A stretch of 64,000 bases of DNA from an uncultured Polaribacter sp. GTDB lineage: Bacteria > Bacteroidota > Bacteroidia > Flavobacteriales > Flavobacteriaceae. The stretch is from positions 248,001-312,000 of the forward strand of contig CALSRX010000005.1 in assembly GCA_943788865.1 (NCBI GenBank), read 5' to 3'. The notes beneath the pieces are model-generated. The model had not been told where the DNA came from. It was given only the letters and a program-made list of their open reading frames with translations, and searched no databases. Shown here one piece after another: positions 8,193-17,451 of this stretch. Made by a program: the position numbers and the translations under genes. The first letter of the stretch is position 1. Each line of letters starts with the position of its first letter.

Positions 8193-8774
8193 TTATCCAT
8201 GAACCTTTGCTTTTGTTCCTCGATTTCGCATCATTTCTGCTTCAAAAGCCAATAGGTCGTTCCATAACTTATCTACAATCTCTCTGTTTTCATATTCACG
8301 AGCAAACCCTAAAAAAACAGTATAATGATTGGCTTCAGAAATCATCAAATCTTTATAGAAATTAGACAATTCTTCATCTTCCATGTTTTCAGAAAACACC
8401 TTAAAACGCTCACAACTTCTAGCTTCAATTAAGGCAGCAATTAATAAACGTTGAATCAATGCTTCTTTTCTGTCGCCTGTTTTTTTGAAGAATTGCATCA
8501 ACTGAATTGCATAATCGTTCTTTTGTTCACGTCCTAAAACCATTCCACGTTTTACCATAAAATCGTGCACCATTTTAAAATGCTCCATTTCTTCAATAGC
8601 AATTTCGCTCATTGCCTGAACCAATTTAGTTTCTTCAGAATAATTGATGATGATAGAAACTGCGTTTGAGGCTGCTTTTTGTTCTAAAAAAGCATGATCT
8701 GTTAAAATTTGCTGTAAATTATCTTTCGCAATTTCTGCCCAAGAAGTTTTCGTTTTGAATTGTAGACCTAACAT
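8193..8774 (-). CDS. miaE: tRNA-(ms[2]io[6]A)-hydroxylase MiaE-like di-iron enzyme
   Basis: A 193-residue non-haem di-iron monooxygenase expected to hydroxylate the isopentenyl side chain of ms2i6A37 in tRNA. Ferritin-like helices carry the iron ligands: EQKAASNAV, then IAIEEMEHFKMVHDFM (E..H), EARSCERFKVF and SEANHYTVFLGFA (E..H). Length and motif spacing match flavobacterial MiaE proteins. The DUF4268 gene lies downstream in the same direction and may share its transcript. A ferritin-like relative with another substrate is the alternative, but the match to MiaE is good. Confidence 0.88.
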   Translation of the reverse strand: MLGLQFKTKTSWAEIAKDNLQQILTDHAFLEQKAASNAVSIIINYSEETKLVQAMSEIAIEEMEHFKMVHDFMVKRGMVLGREQKNDYAIQLMQFFKKTGDRKEALIQRLLIAALIEARSCERFKVFSENMEDEELSNFYKDLMISEANHYTVFLGFAREYENREIVDKLWNDLLAFEAEMMRNRGTKAKVHG

Positions 8775-8887
8775 AAAAGAAGGTTAAAATTTGAAAAACA
8801 AAATTAAGGATTATTTTATAGAAGCATCATAGATGGTTTATTGTTTTTTTTATAACTTCACATCCACATATTTAAGAAAAAAAAAGA

Positions 8888-10711
8888 ATGTTAGAATTAG
8901 CAGGGATTATTATATTAGGAATTTTGGCACAATGGGTGGCTTGGAAATTTAAAATTCCGGCTATTTTGCCTTTGATTCTAATTGGTTTATTGGTGGGGCC
9001 TATTGCAGCAGAATTTTTATCTGAAGATGGTGCAAAATGGATTGAGCCTATTTGGAATGGTACAAAAGGATTATTCCCTGGTGATGGTTTGTATTATTTC
9101 GTCTCTTTAGCCATTAGTATTATTCTTTTTGAAGGAGGCTTGACCTTAAAGCGTGAAGAAATAAAAAACGTAGGACCTTCTATTACCAAATTAATTACTG
9201 TAGGTTCTGCGGTTACTTTTTTTGGAGCAGGTGTATTGGCACATTATTTATTTAATTTAAGTTGGGAAATATCATTTCTTTTTTCAGGTTTAATTATTGT
9301 TACTGGCCCTACTGTGATTACACCAATTTTGAGAAATATTCCATTAAAGAAAGATGTTTCTGCAGTATTGAAATGGGAAGGGATTTTAATAGATCCTATT
9401 GGAGCCTTGGTAGCCGTTTTGGTTTTTGAATTTATTAGTGTAGGAGGAGGGAGTGGTTTTACTAAAACAGCACTGGTTGAGTTTGGTAAAATATTATTAT
9501 TTGGTACTTCATTCGGATTTACATTTGCACATGCGTTGGCATTTGTCATCAATAAAAAATTGGTGCCTCATTATCTGTTAAATGTGGTTTCATTATCTAC
9601 AGTATTATTAGTTTTTGTAGAATCAGAAATTTTTGCTCATGAATCTGGATTGCTAGCAGTAGTTGTAATGGGAATGGTCTTGGGAAATGGAAAACTAAAA
9701 AACATAAAAGAATTATTATACTTTAAAGAATCATTAAGTGTTTTATTAATATCCATCTTATTTATTTTATTAGCGGCTAATATTGATATAAAAGATTTGA
9801 TGTTGTTGTATAACTGGAAAACAGCTGTACTATTTGCAGTCGTAGTATTTGTAATTAGACCTTTGGCTGTTTTTTTGAGCACCTACAAGTCTAAATTAAA
9901 AACCAATGAAAAATTGTTTATAAGTTGGGTTGGACCTCGTGGAATTGTAGCAGCAGGAATTGCATCATTATTTGGAAGTAAACTTTTAAAACAAGGAGTT
10001 GAAGGAGCAGAGTACATAACTCCTTTAGTATTTATGATTGTACTTGGAACCGTTTTATTAAATGCGACAACAGCAAGAATTTTTGCTAAAATAGTAGGTG
10101 TGTTTTTAACATCATCTGACGGAATTTTAATTATTGGAGCTTCTCCAGCATCACGATTAATTGCCTCTTATTTGAAACAAAATGGCAGAAGAGTTGTATT
10201 GATTGATAGCAATCCAAATCATATTAAAAAAGCGGATGACATGGAGCTAGAGGCTATTGAAGCAAGTGTATATGATGATGATTTGTCTGAAAATATTGAA
10301 TTGAATGATGTAGGCTATTTAATGTCTTTAACCGGAAGTTCTGTAATTAATGAGTATGCTTTAAATAAGTTTTCTCAACAGTTTGGAGAGCAGGGGGCTT
10401 TTCGTTTGATTTCTTCAGATGAAATGAAAAATTCTAATGACAACACAGAATTAGGCTTGTTTTCTCATACAGATGATTATATTAATTTAAGTGAAGTAGT
10501 TAGAAATTTTCCTAAAATTAACGAAGTGGAAATTACCTCTAAAGAAGATTATCTAGCTAAGATTAACAAGTTAAACTCTGAAATTACTTCAATTCCGATT
10601 TTTGTAAAAAGCAATGATGGTAAAATACATATCATATCTTCTTATTCAGAAAAAATGAATGTAGAAGAAGGAAATATGCTGATGTATTTAGGAAAGAAAA
10701 TAGAATTTTAG
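8888..10711 (+). CDS. Na+(K+)/H+ antiporter, CPA family, with TrkA-N domain
   Basis: A 607-residue inner-membrane cation:proton antiporter. About twelve hydrophobic segments fill residues 1-400, with ILFEGGLTLKREEI near 80, LIVTGPTVITPILRN near 140 and WEGILIDPIGALVAV near 165; the DP pair is the usual ion-binding region of NhaP-type CPA1 proteins. From about 405 a Rossmann-like TrkA-N domain begins (GILIIGASPASRLIASYLK, VVLIDSNPNHIKKAD), suggesting control by nucleotide binding, and a small C-terminal domain follows. The sequence cannot say which cation is carried. The stop overlaps the convergent glucosaminidase gene by 4 nt. Confidence 0.88.
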   Translation: MLELAGIIILGILAQWVAWKFKIPAILPLILIGLLVGPIAAEFLSEDGAKWIEPIWNGTKGLFPGDGLYYFVSLAISIILFEGGLTLKREEIKNVGPSITKLITVGSAVTFFGAGVLAHYLFNLSWEISFLFSGLIIVTGPTVITPILRNIPLKKDVSAVLKWEGILIDPIGALVAVLVFEFISVGGGSGFTKTALVEFGKILLFGTSFGFTFAHALAFVINKKLVPHYLLNVVSLSTVLLVFVESEIFAHESGLLAVVVMGMVLGNGKLKNIKELLYFKESLSVLLISILFILLAANIDIKDLMLLYNWKTAVLFAVVVFVIRPLAVFLSTYKSKLKTNEKLFISWVGPRGIVAAGIASLFGSKLLKQGVEGAEYITPLVFMIVLGTVLLNATTARIFAKIVGVFLTSSDGILIIGASPASRLIASYLKQNGRRVVLIDSNPNHIKKADDMELEAIEASVYDDDLSENIELNDVGYLMSLTGSSVINEYALNKFSQQFGEQGAFRLISSDEMKNSNDNTELGLFSHTDDYINLSEVVRNFPKINEVEITSKEDYLAKINKLNSEITSIPIFVKSNDGKIHIISSYSEKMNVEEGNMLMYLGKKIEF

Positions 10712-11478
10712 CGATTCCAACTTTTTTCAAAAGTTTCACCTTCATTTAACTTTTTAGTCAATGCTGTCAATCCAGCATTTCTAATAATGTTAATCACTTT
10801 TACTGGCCAAGTTTTCCTGAAATTATAAGAGTTAAATTTACCACCAATTCCGTTAATAAAATCAATAGCTGTTTGTTCTTCTAATAAGATGTCTTTGCCA
10901 TGTTTAGCTACTAAGTTATCCATCTTTGCACGCGTTTCTCTATAGGCTTTGATTCTACTTTTTCTAGCAATAAATACAGTTACAAAATCTTTAATATTTG
11001 CCACATGAGCATCTGCTTTTGCTTTTGGGTTGTTTTTAAAGTATCCAAGCTGAAATTTTGTTCCAGCAATATTTTTTGGTCTATAATCTTTTTTTAAGCT
11101 TTCTGGCCTTTTTTCCCATCTTAGTTCTGATTTAGAATATTTTAATATTTCTAAAGAGTCAAAAAGAGTTCTTTTTGTTTTTATCAATCTTGGTAAATAC
11201 AAAGGAGGCAATTCAATATCGCCTCTTCGTGTTCCAAGACTTAGAATGTTTCCTGTAATTTGACTTATATAACCGCTATCCCAACCAGATTCTAATCCTG
11301 CAATCGCTAACAATGCAGCTGGTGGAATATTTTCTTCTAAGCACATTTTTGTAGCTTTTTGTGCCATGCCTTTGTAAAAGGATTTTACATGACTGTACTT
11401 TCTTAAACTCAGGTTAGATTGGCTGAATATTGTGCTAGTAAAACAAAGTGTGATTAATAAAAAAAGATAGTTTCTCAT
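10708..11478 (-). CDS. Secreted glucosaminidase-domain protein (putative peptidoglycan hydrolase)
   Basis: A 256-residue protein with a signal peptide (MRNYLFLLITLCFTSTIFSQ) and a glucosaminidase (GH73-like) domain: MCLEENIPPAALLAIAGLES near residues 45-65 contains the likely catalytic Glu in GLESGW, and TGNILSLGTRRGDIELPP is the family's substrate-cleft segment. It should act on peptidoglycan in the periplasm. It is the last gene of an apparent operon USP-SulP-glucosaminidase; its ATG overlaps the SulP stop in the arrangement TAATG, which suggests translational coupling. Confidence 0.8.
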   Translation of the reverse strand: MRNYLFLLITLCFTSTIFSQSNLSLRKYSHVKSFYKGMAQKATKMCLEENIPPAALLAIAGLESGWDSGYISQITGNILSLGTRRGDIELPPLYLPRLIKTKRTLFDSLEILKYSKSELRWEKRPESLKKDYRPKNIAGTKFQLGYFKNNPKAKADAHVANIKDFVTVFIARKSRIKAYRETRAKMDNLVAKHGKDILLEEQTAIDFINGIGGKFNSYNFRKTWPVKVINIIRNAGLTALTKKLNEGETFEKSWNR

Positions 11479-13670
11479 TACGAAATGATTTTTTGTAGTC
11501 GGAAGCCAAAATCGGCTAAAGCTTTAATTTCTTTAACGCCAGCTAAACGTTCTTTTCCAAGAATTAATAAACCATGATCTGAACTTTCTATATGATAATA
11601 CGGATTACTTTCAAAAAATAAGACCAATTCGTCTGTAAATAGTTCTTTAATTTTTACTTGATTTTTTCCTGATAAGTAAAATCGTTTAGAAAAATCTGGA
11701 TGATTTTCAATTGAAATATCTTTAAAACCTGTAAAATGATAAATTGTTTCAAAAACACCTTCCTTATCTAGAGTAAATTTTGGAATTTCTTTATCTATTT
11801 TTATGTAGAACATACTTGCTCTAATAATTTGTTTGGCTATCATTTCTCCTTCCGAAAACTCAATATCAAATAACGAGCATTGTCCGTTAGAAATAATATT
11901 AGAAATTTTAATAATTTGTCTAGCTTTAAAATATCCAAAGGTTGGTAATTCTGTAATTTCTTCTTTTTGATCAGGTAAATAGTTCAGATTTAATTCTGCT
12001 CCAATTTTTTGCAACGATTTTTGCCTTTTAGTTAAAACACCTTCTTTTGGTTTGATAAAATCTGGAATATTTTTTCGTAAAGCAAATGGATGTTCGCTAC
12101 GGGTAGAATAATTGTCTAAACCAATGATTTCTAGATGCCCGCCTTTACGTTTAAAGGTTTCCACATAATTATTCATGTTTTCCATTACAGAATGATCTAC
12201 AAAATCACACAAAGAAAAATCGATAATTACATCTTCGTTTTCCGGAATCTGATTCAGTTTAGATTTTAGTTTTGTGTAATTTAAAAAGCTAGAAAAATTA
12301 TCAACACTCACAAAATATTTACCATCTTCTTTAAACATTAAAACATTTGGTTTAAGAAGATTTCTAACAAACAACATAATATCTTTATTGATACTTACGT
12401 GAATGATAAAAGTAGAAATTATTCCCACTAAAATACCAGTAATTAAACTTGTAGCAATTGTTGTAATTAATGTAATTAAGAAAATTAATAATTGCTCATT
12501 TCCAATCTTAAAGACTTTTCTAATATTCTCTGGCGATGCTAATTTATAACCTGTATAAACTAATATTGCGGCTAATGCTGCCAAAGGAATTTTACGTAAT
12601 TCTGTTGCAAATAATAAAATAAAAACCACTAAAAACCCTGCATGAAAAAAATTTGCTGATCTATTTGTTCCATTGTTGTTCACATTAACAGAGCTTCTTG
12701 CAATTACTGTAACAACATTTAATCCTCCTAAAAAACCACTAATTACCGTAGCCAAACCTAGTGCTCTAATATCTTTATCTAGATTAGATCTTCTTTTTAA
12801 TGGATCTAATTTATCAACAGCTTTAATGCTTAGTAAACTCTCAATACTTGCAATTAAAGTGATACCAATTACAGCACTAATAAAATCAAGCTCTAGTGCT
12901 TTGCTAAAATCTGGAAAAGCAAAATTTGACAATACATCATTAGGAAGGTTTATTAAGAATGCTTTTTCTATTGGATAAGCAGCATCTGAAAAATATTGAT
13001 AATAATAATGCATACCAACACTCAATACAACAATCCACATAGGTGCCGGAATTAATTGAAAATAACGATTTCTAATTTTGCTATAAAACACCATAATTAG
13101 AAAACTTATTATTCCTACTGAACCTGCATAAAAAACACTTGTATTGTCTGTAGTAAAATAATATTTTATACCCTCGGGAATGTTCATTATTAACTCAATA
13201 ATACTTCCTTTCGCATCTAAATTACCAAGCATTACATGAATTTGTTTAGCAAAAATACCAATCCCAATTGCGGCAAGCATTCCTTGTATTGCTGATGAAG
13301 GAAAGAAATCTCCTAACGAACCTAATCTAAGAAAACCAAGAATAATCATAATAATTCCTGAAACAACAACTGCTGCTAAAGTATATAGAAAACCTTGTTG
13401 CATATCGCCATTACCCAACGTGGTTATTGCAGCTAAAACAACCACAACCAAACCGTTACCTGGACCTGTGATTGTAACATTAGAGCCTCCTAAAATAGAG
13501 GTAACAATTCCACCAATAATTGCAGCAATGACCCCAGAAATTGGAGGTGCTCCAGAAGCTAAGGCTAGGCCTAAACCTAATGGCAATGCAATTAAAGAAA
13601 CGACAAATCCAGAGAAGATGTTTTTAGGAATATCTCTTGCAAATACTTTATATGAGTTTACTTTCCCCAT
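11478..13670 (-). CDS. SulP-family inorganic anion transporter with STAS domain and long C-terminal extension
   Basis: A SulP/SLC26-type transporter of 730 residues if started at ATG 13670; a TTG at 13682 in the upstream gene's tail is a less likely start. About 10-12 membrane segments occupy residues 1-430, including GLALASGAPPISGVIAAIIGG and the TITGPGNG segment of the anion site. A STAS domain lies near 450-535 (VIIDFSLCDFVDHSVMENM). Beyond it, about 190 residues of soluble sequence (SNGQCSLFDIEFSEGEMIAK near 600) do not belong to STAS. Bicarbonate, sulfate or another anion could be carried; no carbonic anhydrase gene is adjacent. It starts 1 nt after the USP stop. Confidence 0.87.
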   Translation of the reverse strand: MGKVNSYKVFARDIPKNIFSGFVVSLIALPLGLGLALASGAPPISGVIAAIIGGIVTSILGGSNVTITGPGNGLVVVVLAAITTLGNGDMQQGFLYTLAAVVVSGIIMIILGFLRLGSLGDFFPSSAIQGMLAAIGIGIFAKQIHVMLGNLDAKGSIIELIMNIPEGIKYYFTTDNTSVFYAGSVGIISFLIMVFYSKIRNRYFQLIPAPMWIVVLSVGMHYYYQYFSDAAYPIEKAFLINLPNDVLSNFAFPDFSKALELDFISAVIGITLIASIESLLSIKAVDKLDPLKRRSNLDKDIRALGLATVISGFLGGLNVVTVIARSSVNVNNNGTNRSANFFHAGFLVVFILLFATELRKIPLAALAAILVYTGYKLASPENIRKVFKIGNEQLLIFLITLITTIATSLITGILVGIISTFIIHVSINKDIMLFVRNLLKPNVLMFKEDGKYFVSVDNFSSFLNYTKLKSKLNQIPENEDVIIDFSLCDFVDHSVMENMNNYVETFKRKGGHLEIIGLDNYSTRSEHPFALRKNIPDFIKPKEGVLTKRQKSLQKIGAELNLNYLPDQKEEITELPTFGYFKARQIIKISNIISNGQCSLFDIEFSEGEMIAKQIIRASMFYIKIDKEIPKFTLDKEGVFETIYHFTGFKDISIENHPDFSKRFYLSGKNQVKIKELFTDELVLFFESNPYYHIESSDHGLLILGKERLAGVKEIKALADFGFRLQKIIS

Positions 13671-13671
13671 C

Positions 13672-14505
13672 TTATTTAACAATTAAAAGGTCGGTTGGTA
13701 ATTCAGATAAAATATATTCAATGTCGTGTGGAAAAATTCGATCTATTAGCCTTGTTTTTGATGGAGCATTCATGATTAATAAATCAGCCCTTTTTACTTT
13801 TGCATAATGACCAATAGAATATCCTCTTTTACCAAAAATACTTTGTATTTTCAATGTAGTGTCTTTACAATCAATTTCTTGTAATATTTTCTCAACACGA
13901 ATGTCTTCTCTTCTTTTTATACGCTCTTTGGCAATAGTAGCTTTTCGTAAAGATGCATCATCACTTACTTTAATATCTAATTCCGCTTGGCTAATTTCCT
14001 CTACAATTGTTACTCTTTTGCAATCTAATAAATTACTAATTTTAAAAGCGGTTTTAATAGTGTCTTTTGTTTTTTCATCTTTTAAACCATTCACAACAAT
14101 GTGCTTACAAGGAACTCTAATTATAGAAGGCTTTATTAATAATAAAACAGAACATGAAGCATTTCTTGTTAACTCTCTTGCAATAGAGCCAACATAATAT
14201 TTGTAGAAATTTTCTTTTTGCAGTGCTCCTAAAATTAATAAATCAATATTATTTTTAATACAAGTATCTTGAATAACATGTACGGGTTTTCCTTTTTGCC
14301 AAATAGTTTGTATGGGAGTTTTTAGTTTTGGAGCTTCATCCAATAAAAGCTGCAACTTTTCTTCTTTATCTTCTGTTTTATCACCAACATGAACACCAAC
14401 TAATTCTGCGTCAAACATATTTGAAATTCTAATAGCTTCAAATAAATTTGCTTTTAAGTTTGGCGAAAAAGCAATACCAATTAAAATTTTTTTAAATACT
14501 TGCAA
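13672..14505 (-). CDS. Tandem universal stress protein (two UspA domains)
   Basis: A 277-residue protein with two UspA-like halves. Half one (1-145) begins FKKILIGIAFSPNLKANLFEAI and ends with GSIARELTRNASCSVLLLIKP; half two (about 150-277) has KHIVVNGLKDEKTKDTIKTA and ends with LSELPTDLLIVK. The typical nucleotide-binding G2xG9GS pattern is only partly kept, and the last domain has RADLLIMNAPSK before a degenerate end. It heads the USP-SulP-glucosaminidase operon, so it may regulate the transporter; that is inference from position only. Confidence 0.82.
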   Translation of the reverse strand: MQVFKKILIGIAFSPNLKANLFEAIRISNMFDAELVGVHVGDKTEDKEEKLQLLLDEAPKLKTPIQTIWQKGKPVHVIQDTCIKNNIDLLILGALQKENFYKYYVGSIARELTRNASCSVLLLIKPSIIRVPCKHIVVNGLKDEKTKDTIKTAFKISNLLDCKRVTIVEEISQAELDIKVSDDASLRKATIAKERIKRREDIRVEKILQEIDCKDTTLKIQSIFGKRGYSIGHYAKVKRADLLIMNAPSKTRLIDRIFPHDIEYILSELPTDLLIVK

Positions 14506-14584
14506 ATGTTATATTATTTTGAAGTTTAAAGATAGAAAATTAGCAGTATAAGAAAGTTTTTTCTAGTTTATTAATACTAAACGT

Positions 14585-16273
14585 CTAGTTTAAAATATCT
14601 TTAAGTAATGCTAGGTTGGGATTTTTCTCTAACAATTTATTGTATTTTTCTTGTGGTGTATATGCAAATTTCTTTTCAACCATTTCATTTACAGTTATTG
14701 TCAGTTGAATTCCGTAATTATTTAAGGCAGTTCTTAAATGTTTTATTAGCTTCGGTTTCTCTTTTTCAATTTGATCTTGCATTAATGTATTAGGCAATGT
14801 CAAGCTGATTTTAAAATCAGCTTTTAAAACAGGAAGATCAGCATTTAAAGTAGCTGCAATACTTTTTTGTCCACTTTTTAAAAGCTTAGAATGATACAGT
14901 TTCCATGCTTTTTCAAGTTCTTTTTGGGTAAATGTATCTTTTGGATGATTGTCATAATTCTCTTTAAGAGTTTCTTCTTTATTTTCTTCCTTTTTTAAAT
15001 GAACACTTTTTAAAGATAAAGAGGAGGTTCTTCTAGTTACATTTTTCAGAACCGGTTTAGGAACTTGAGCAGCAATTTTTAACGCAGGTGTAGTTTCTTT
15101 TACTTTAATGACCTCTTTTTTGTTTTCTACTATTTTTACAGTTGATTTGGCAGCAGGAGAGAGGGATGTAAAAAATGTAGCCGGAATTATGTAGTTAGCT
15201 GACTTTTTTTTTTCTCCATCAAAATTGATAGAGGCAATCTGCATTAAAGTTAATTCAACCAATAAACGTTGATTTTTACTAGTTCTATAGTTTAAATCAC
15301 AATCATTTGCTTTGTTAATAGCTTCTATTAAAAAAGGAATGTTTGCTTTGGTTGATTGCTCTAAGTATTTCTTTTTTGCGGTGTCTCCAACTTCTAATAA
15401 TTCAACAGTAGCTTTATCTTTTGAAACCAATAAGTCTCTAAAATGAGAAGCCAAACCATTGATGAAATGATGGCCCTCAAACCCTTTAGATAATACGGTG
15501 TTAAAAGCAACTAGTATCTCTGGAATTTTGTTCTCTAAAATTAAATCTGTGATGCTAAAATATACATCATAATCAAGCACATTTAAATTCTCTGTAACAG
15601 CTTCTCTGGTTAGGTTATTTCCTGAAAAACTAACCACTCTGTCAAAAATAGACAAGGCATCTCGCATGGCTCCATCAGCCTTTTGAGCAATAATGTGCAA
15701 TGCATCATCATCTGCAGTAATTCCTTCTTTTTCGGCAATTACTTTTAGGTAATTTTTTGCATCTAAAACACCGATTCTCTTAAAATCAAAAATTTGACAT
15801 CTCGATAAAATAGTTGGAATTATTTTATGTTTTTCTGTAGTTGCTAAAATAAAAATGGCATGTGCAGGTGGTTCTTCTAGGGTCTTTAAAAACGCATTAA
15901 AAGCTGCTTGAGATAACATGTGCACCTCATCTATAATATACACTTTAAAATTCCCTGTTTGTGGGGGAATCCGAACTTGATCTGTTAAATTTCTAATATC
16001 ATCCACAGAATTATTAGAAGCAGCATCCAATTCAAAAATATTAAAAGCAAAATCTTCATCTGTAGCTATGGTACCAGCTTGATTTATTTGTTTTGCCAAT
16101 ATTCTAGCACAGGAAGTTTTACCAACACCACGTGGACCCGTAAATAATAAAGCTTGAGCTAAATGGTTGTTTTTTATAGCATTTTCTAACGTATTAGTAA
16201 TTGCCTGTTGTCCTACAACATCGGCAAAAACCTGAGGTCTATATTTACGTGCAGATACTATAAATTGCTCCAT
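14585..16273 (-). CDS. dnaX: DNA polymerase III subunits gamma and tau
   Basis: A 562-residue clamp-loader ATPase. Visible are YRPQVFADVVGQ, Walker A GPRGVGKTS (residues 45-53), Walker B YIIDEVHMLS (about 112-121), sensor 1 LATTEKHK and the SRCQIFDFKRI (SRC) arginine finger near 155. The four-cysteine zinc module found between Walker A and the DELDAASN-like segment in many bacteria is absent: only about 17 residues separate ARILAKQIN from FNIFELDAASNNSV. This seems normal for flavobacteria. The C-terminal part (380-562) is variable and corresponds to the tau-like region. Transcribed alone, divergent from msrA. Confidence 0.93.
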   Translation of the reverse strand: MEQFIVSARKYRPQVFADVVGQQAITNTLENAIKNNHLAQALLFTGPRGVGKTSCARILAKQINQAGTIATDEDFAFNIFELDAASNNSVDDIRNLTDQVRIPPQTGNFKVYIIDEVHMLSQAAFNAFLKTLEEPPAHAIFILATTEKHKIIPTILSRCQIFDFKRIGVLDAKNYLKVIAEKEGITADDDALHIIAQKADGAMRDALSIFDRVVSFSGNNLTREAVTENLNVLDYDVYFSITDLILENKIPEILVAFNTVLSKGFEGHHFINGLASHFRDLLVSKDKATVELLEVGDTAKKKYLEQSTKANIPFLIEAINKANDCDLNYRTSKNQRLLVELTLMQIASINFDGEKKKSANYIIPATFFTSLSPAAKSTVKIVENKKEVIKVKETTPALKIAAQVPKPVLKNVTRRTSSLSLKSVHLKKEENKEETLKENYDNHPKDTFTQKELEKAWKLYHSKLLKSGQKSIAATLNADLPVLKADFKISLTLPNTLMQDQIEKEKPKLIKHLRTALNNYGIQLTITVNEMVEKKFAYTPQEKYNKLLEKNPNLALLKDILN

Positions 16274-16417
16274 GAAATAATCATTTCTTTATTCTAACAA
16301 ATGTAAGTAACTCGACAGTGTTTTACAACAAAACTTGTATTTGGATTGCTAAAGTTTTTAACAATTGTATGATTTCTTTTTATCTTTCGACCAAGTTGAA
16401 AAACAGAAACCAATCCG

Positions 16418-17074
16418 ATGAAAATATTAAAACCTTTTTTAGCCGTAATTTTTACTTTTTTATTATTCTTTTTAGTTAGTTTTTCTGACTCAAAAGAAAC
16501 TACAACAACCTACAAACCTGTAAATCAAGAATTAAAAATCGCTTATTTTGCTAGCGGATGCTTTTGGTGTGTAGAGGCAATTTTTGAAAGTGTTGAAGGA
16601 GTAGAAGAAGCAGTCTCTGGGTATGCTGGAGGATTTACTGACAACCCAACGTATCAATCGATTGGAACCGGTAGAACAGGGCATGCAGAAGCTGTTGCTG
16701 TGTATTACAACCCTAAAAAAGTAAGTTTTAAAACGTTGGTAGAAGTGTTTTTTGGCTCTCATGATCCAACTACAAAAAACGGGCAACATCCAGATTATGG
16801 AACCCAATATAGATCTATTGCTTTTTATACAAACGATTCTGAAAAAGAGGCTATTAAAAAGTTTATAAAGGAACTTAACGATTCATATTACAAGGGCAAA
16901 ATTGTTACAGAAGTAGCAGAGCTAACTCGATTTTACCAGGCGGAAGATTATCATCAGAATTTTGAAAAGTTAAACCCGAACAATCCTTATGTGCAAAATG
17001 TGTCAGTTCCGAGATTAAATCGATTTAAAAAGAAATTTCCTCAGTTATTGAAGAAAGAAGCTTTACAACATTAA
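16418..17074 (+). CDS. msrA: Exported peptide-methionine (S)-S-oxide reductase MsrA
   Basis: A 218-residue MsrA that reduces methionine-S-sulfoxide in proteins. The active-site motif GCFWCVEA lies at about residues 47-54 with the catalytic Cys first; GYAGGFTDNPTYQSIGTGRTGHAEAV and FFGSHDPTTKNGQHPDYGTQYRS are family hallmarks. An N-terminal hydrophobic segment (LKPFLAVIFTFLLFFLVSF) acts as a signal peptide or membrane anchor, so it should repair periplasmic or envelope proteins. No MsrB is fused. It is convergent with a small membrane-protein gene only 6 nt away. Confidence 0.93.
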   Translation: MKILKPFLAVIFTFLLFFLVSFSDSKETTTTYKPVNQELKIAYFASGCFWCVEAIFESVEGVEEAVSGYAGGFTDNPTYQSIGTGRTGHAEAVAVYYNPKKVSFKTLVEVFFGSHDPTTKNGQHPDYGTQYRSIAFYTNDSEKEAIKKFIKELNDSYYKGKIVTEVAELTRFYQAEDYHQNFEKLNPNNPYVQNVSVPRLNRFKKKFPQLLKKEALQH

Positions 17075-17079
17075 TTTTT

Positions 17080-17448
17080 TCACAACTTTTTTTTGTTTAT
17101 AAAATTCGATATATACATTCCTGTTAATGAAAAAGGAACAGCAACTCCAAGTGTAAAGATAATTTCAAAAGGAAAAAGATTATGAGAAGTTGAGTCTTTA
17201 AAAATATCAAAAAATATTCTTGATAAGACTGCAAATAAAAATCCAACACAAATAAAAAGGGGTATATTATATGTTCTCGTTTTAAAGAGGAATCCAATAA
17301 AAAAAGGGGCTATAAAAGATAAAACAGCCATTAATAGATATATATTATATCCAAATGCAATTGATTGGTTATAAGAATTAAACCAATAAGTTATAATTCC
17401 GATTATAAATCCAACGATAAATGTAATTGCTTTAAGCTTATTTTTCAT
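17080..17448 (-). CDS. Small integral membrane protein, unknown
   Basis: A 122-residue protein with four predicted membrane helices: ITFIVGFIIGIITYWF, IYLLMAVLSFIAPFFIGFLF, IPLFICVGFLFAVLSRIFF and EIIFTLGVAVPFSLTGMYI. It ends in a basic tail (NKKKL). I do not recognise a family or conserved catalytic residues. It lies 3 nt after the stop of the acyl-CoA synthetase gene on the same strand, so it is probably the last gene of that transcript; any link to lipid metabolism is only positional. Confidence 0.65.
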   Translation of the reverse strand: MKNKLKAITFIVGFIIGIITYWFNSYNQSIAFGYNIYLLMAVLSFIAPFFIGFLFKTRTYNIPLFICVGFLFAVLSRIFFDIFKDSTSHNLFPFEIIFTLGVAVPFSLTGMYISNFINKKKL

Positions 17449-17451
17449 TTT

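Noticed and set aside
16532..16807. Minus-strand open frame inside msrA
   Set aside because: It mirrors the conserved MsrA active-site region and has no start context.
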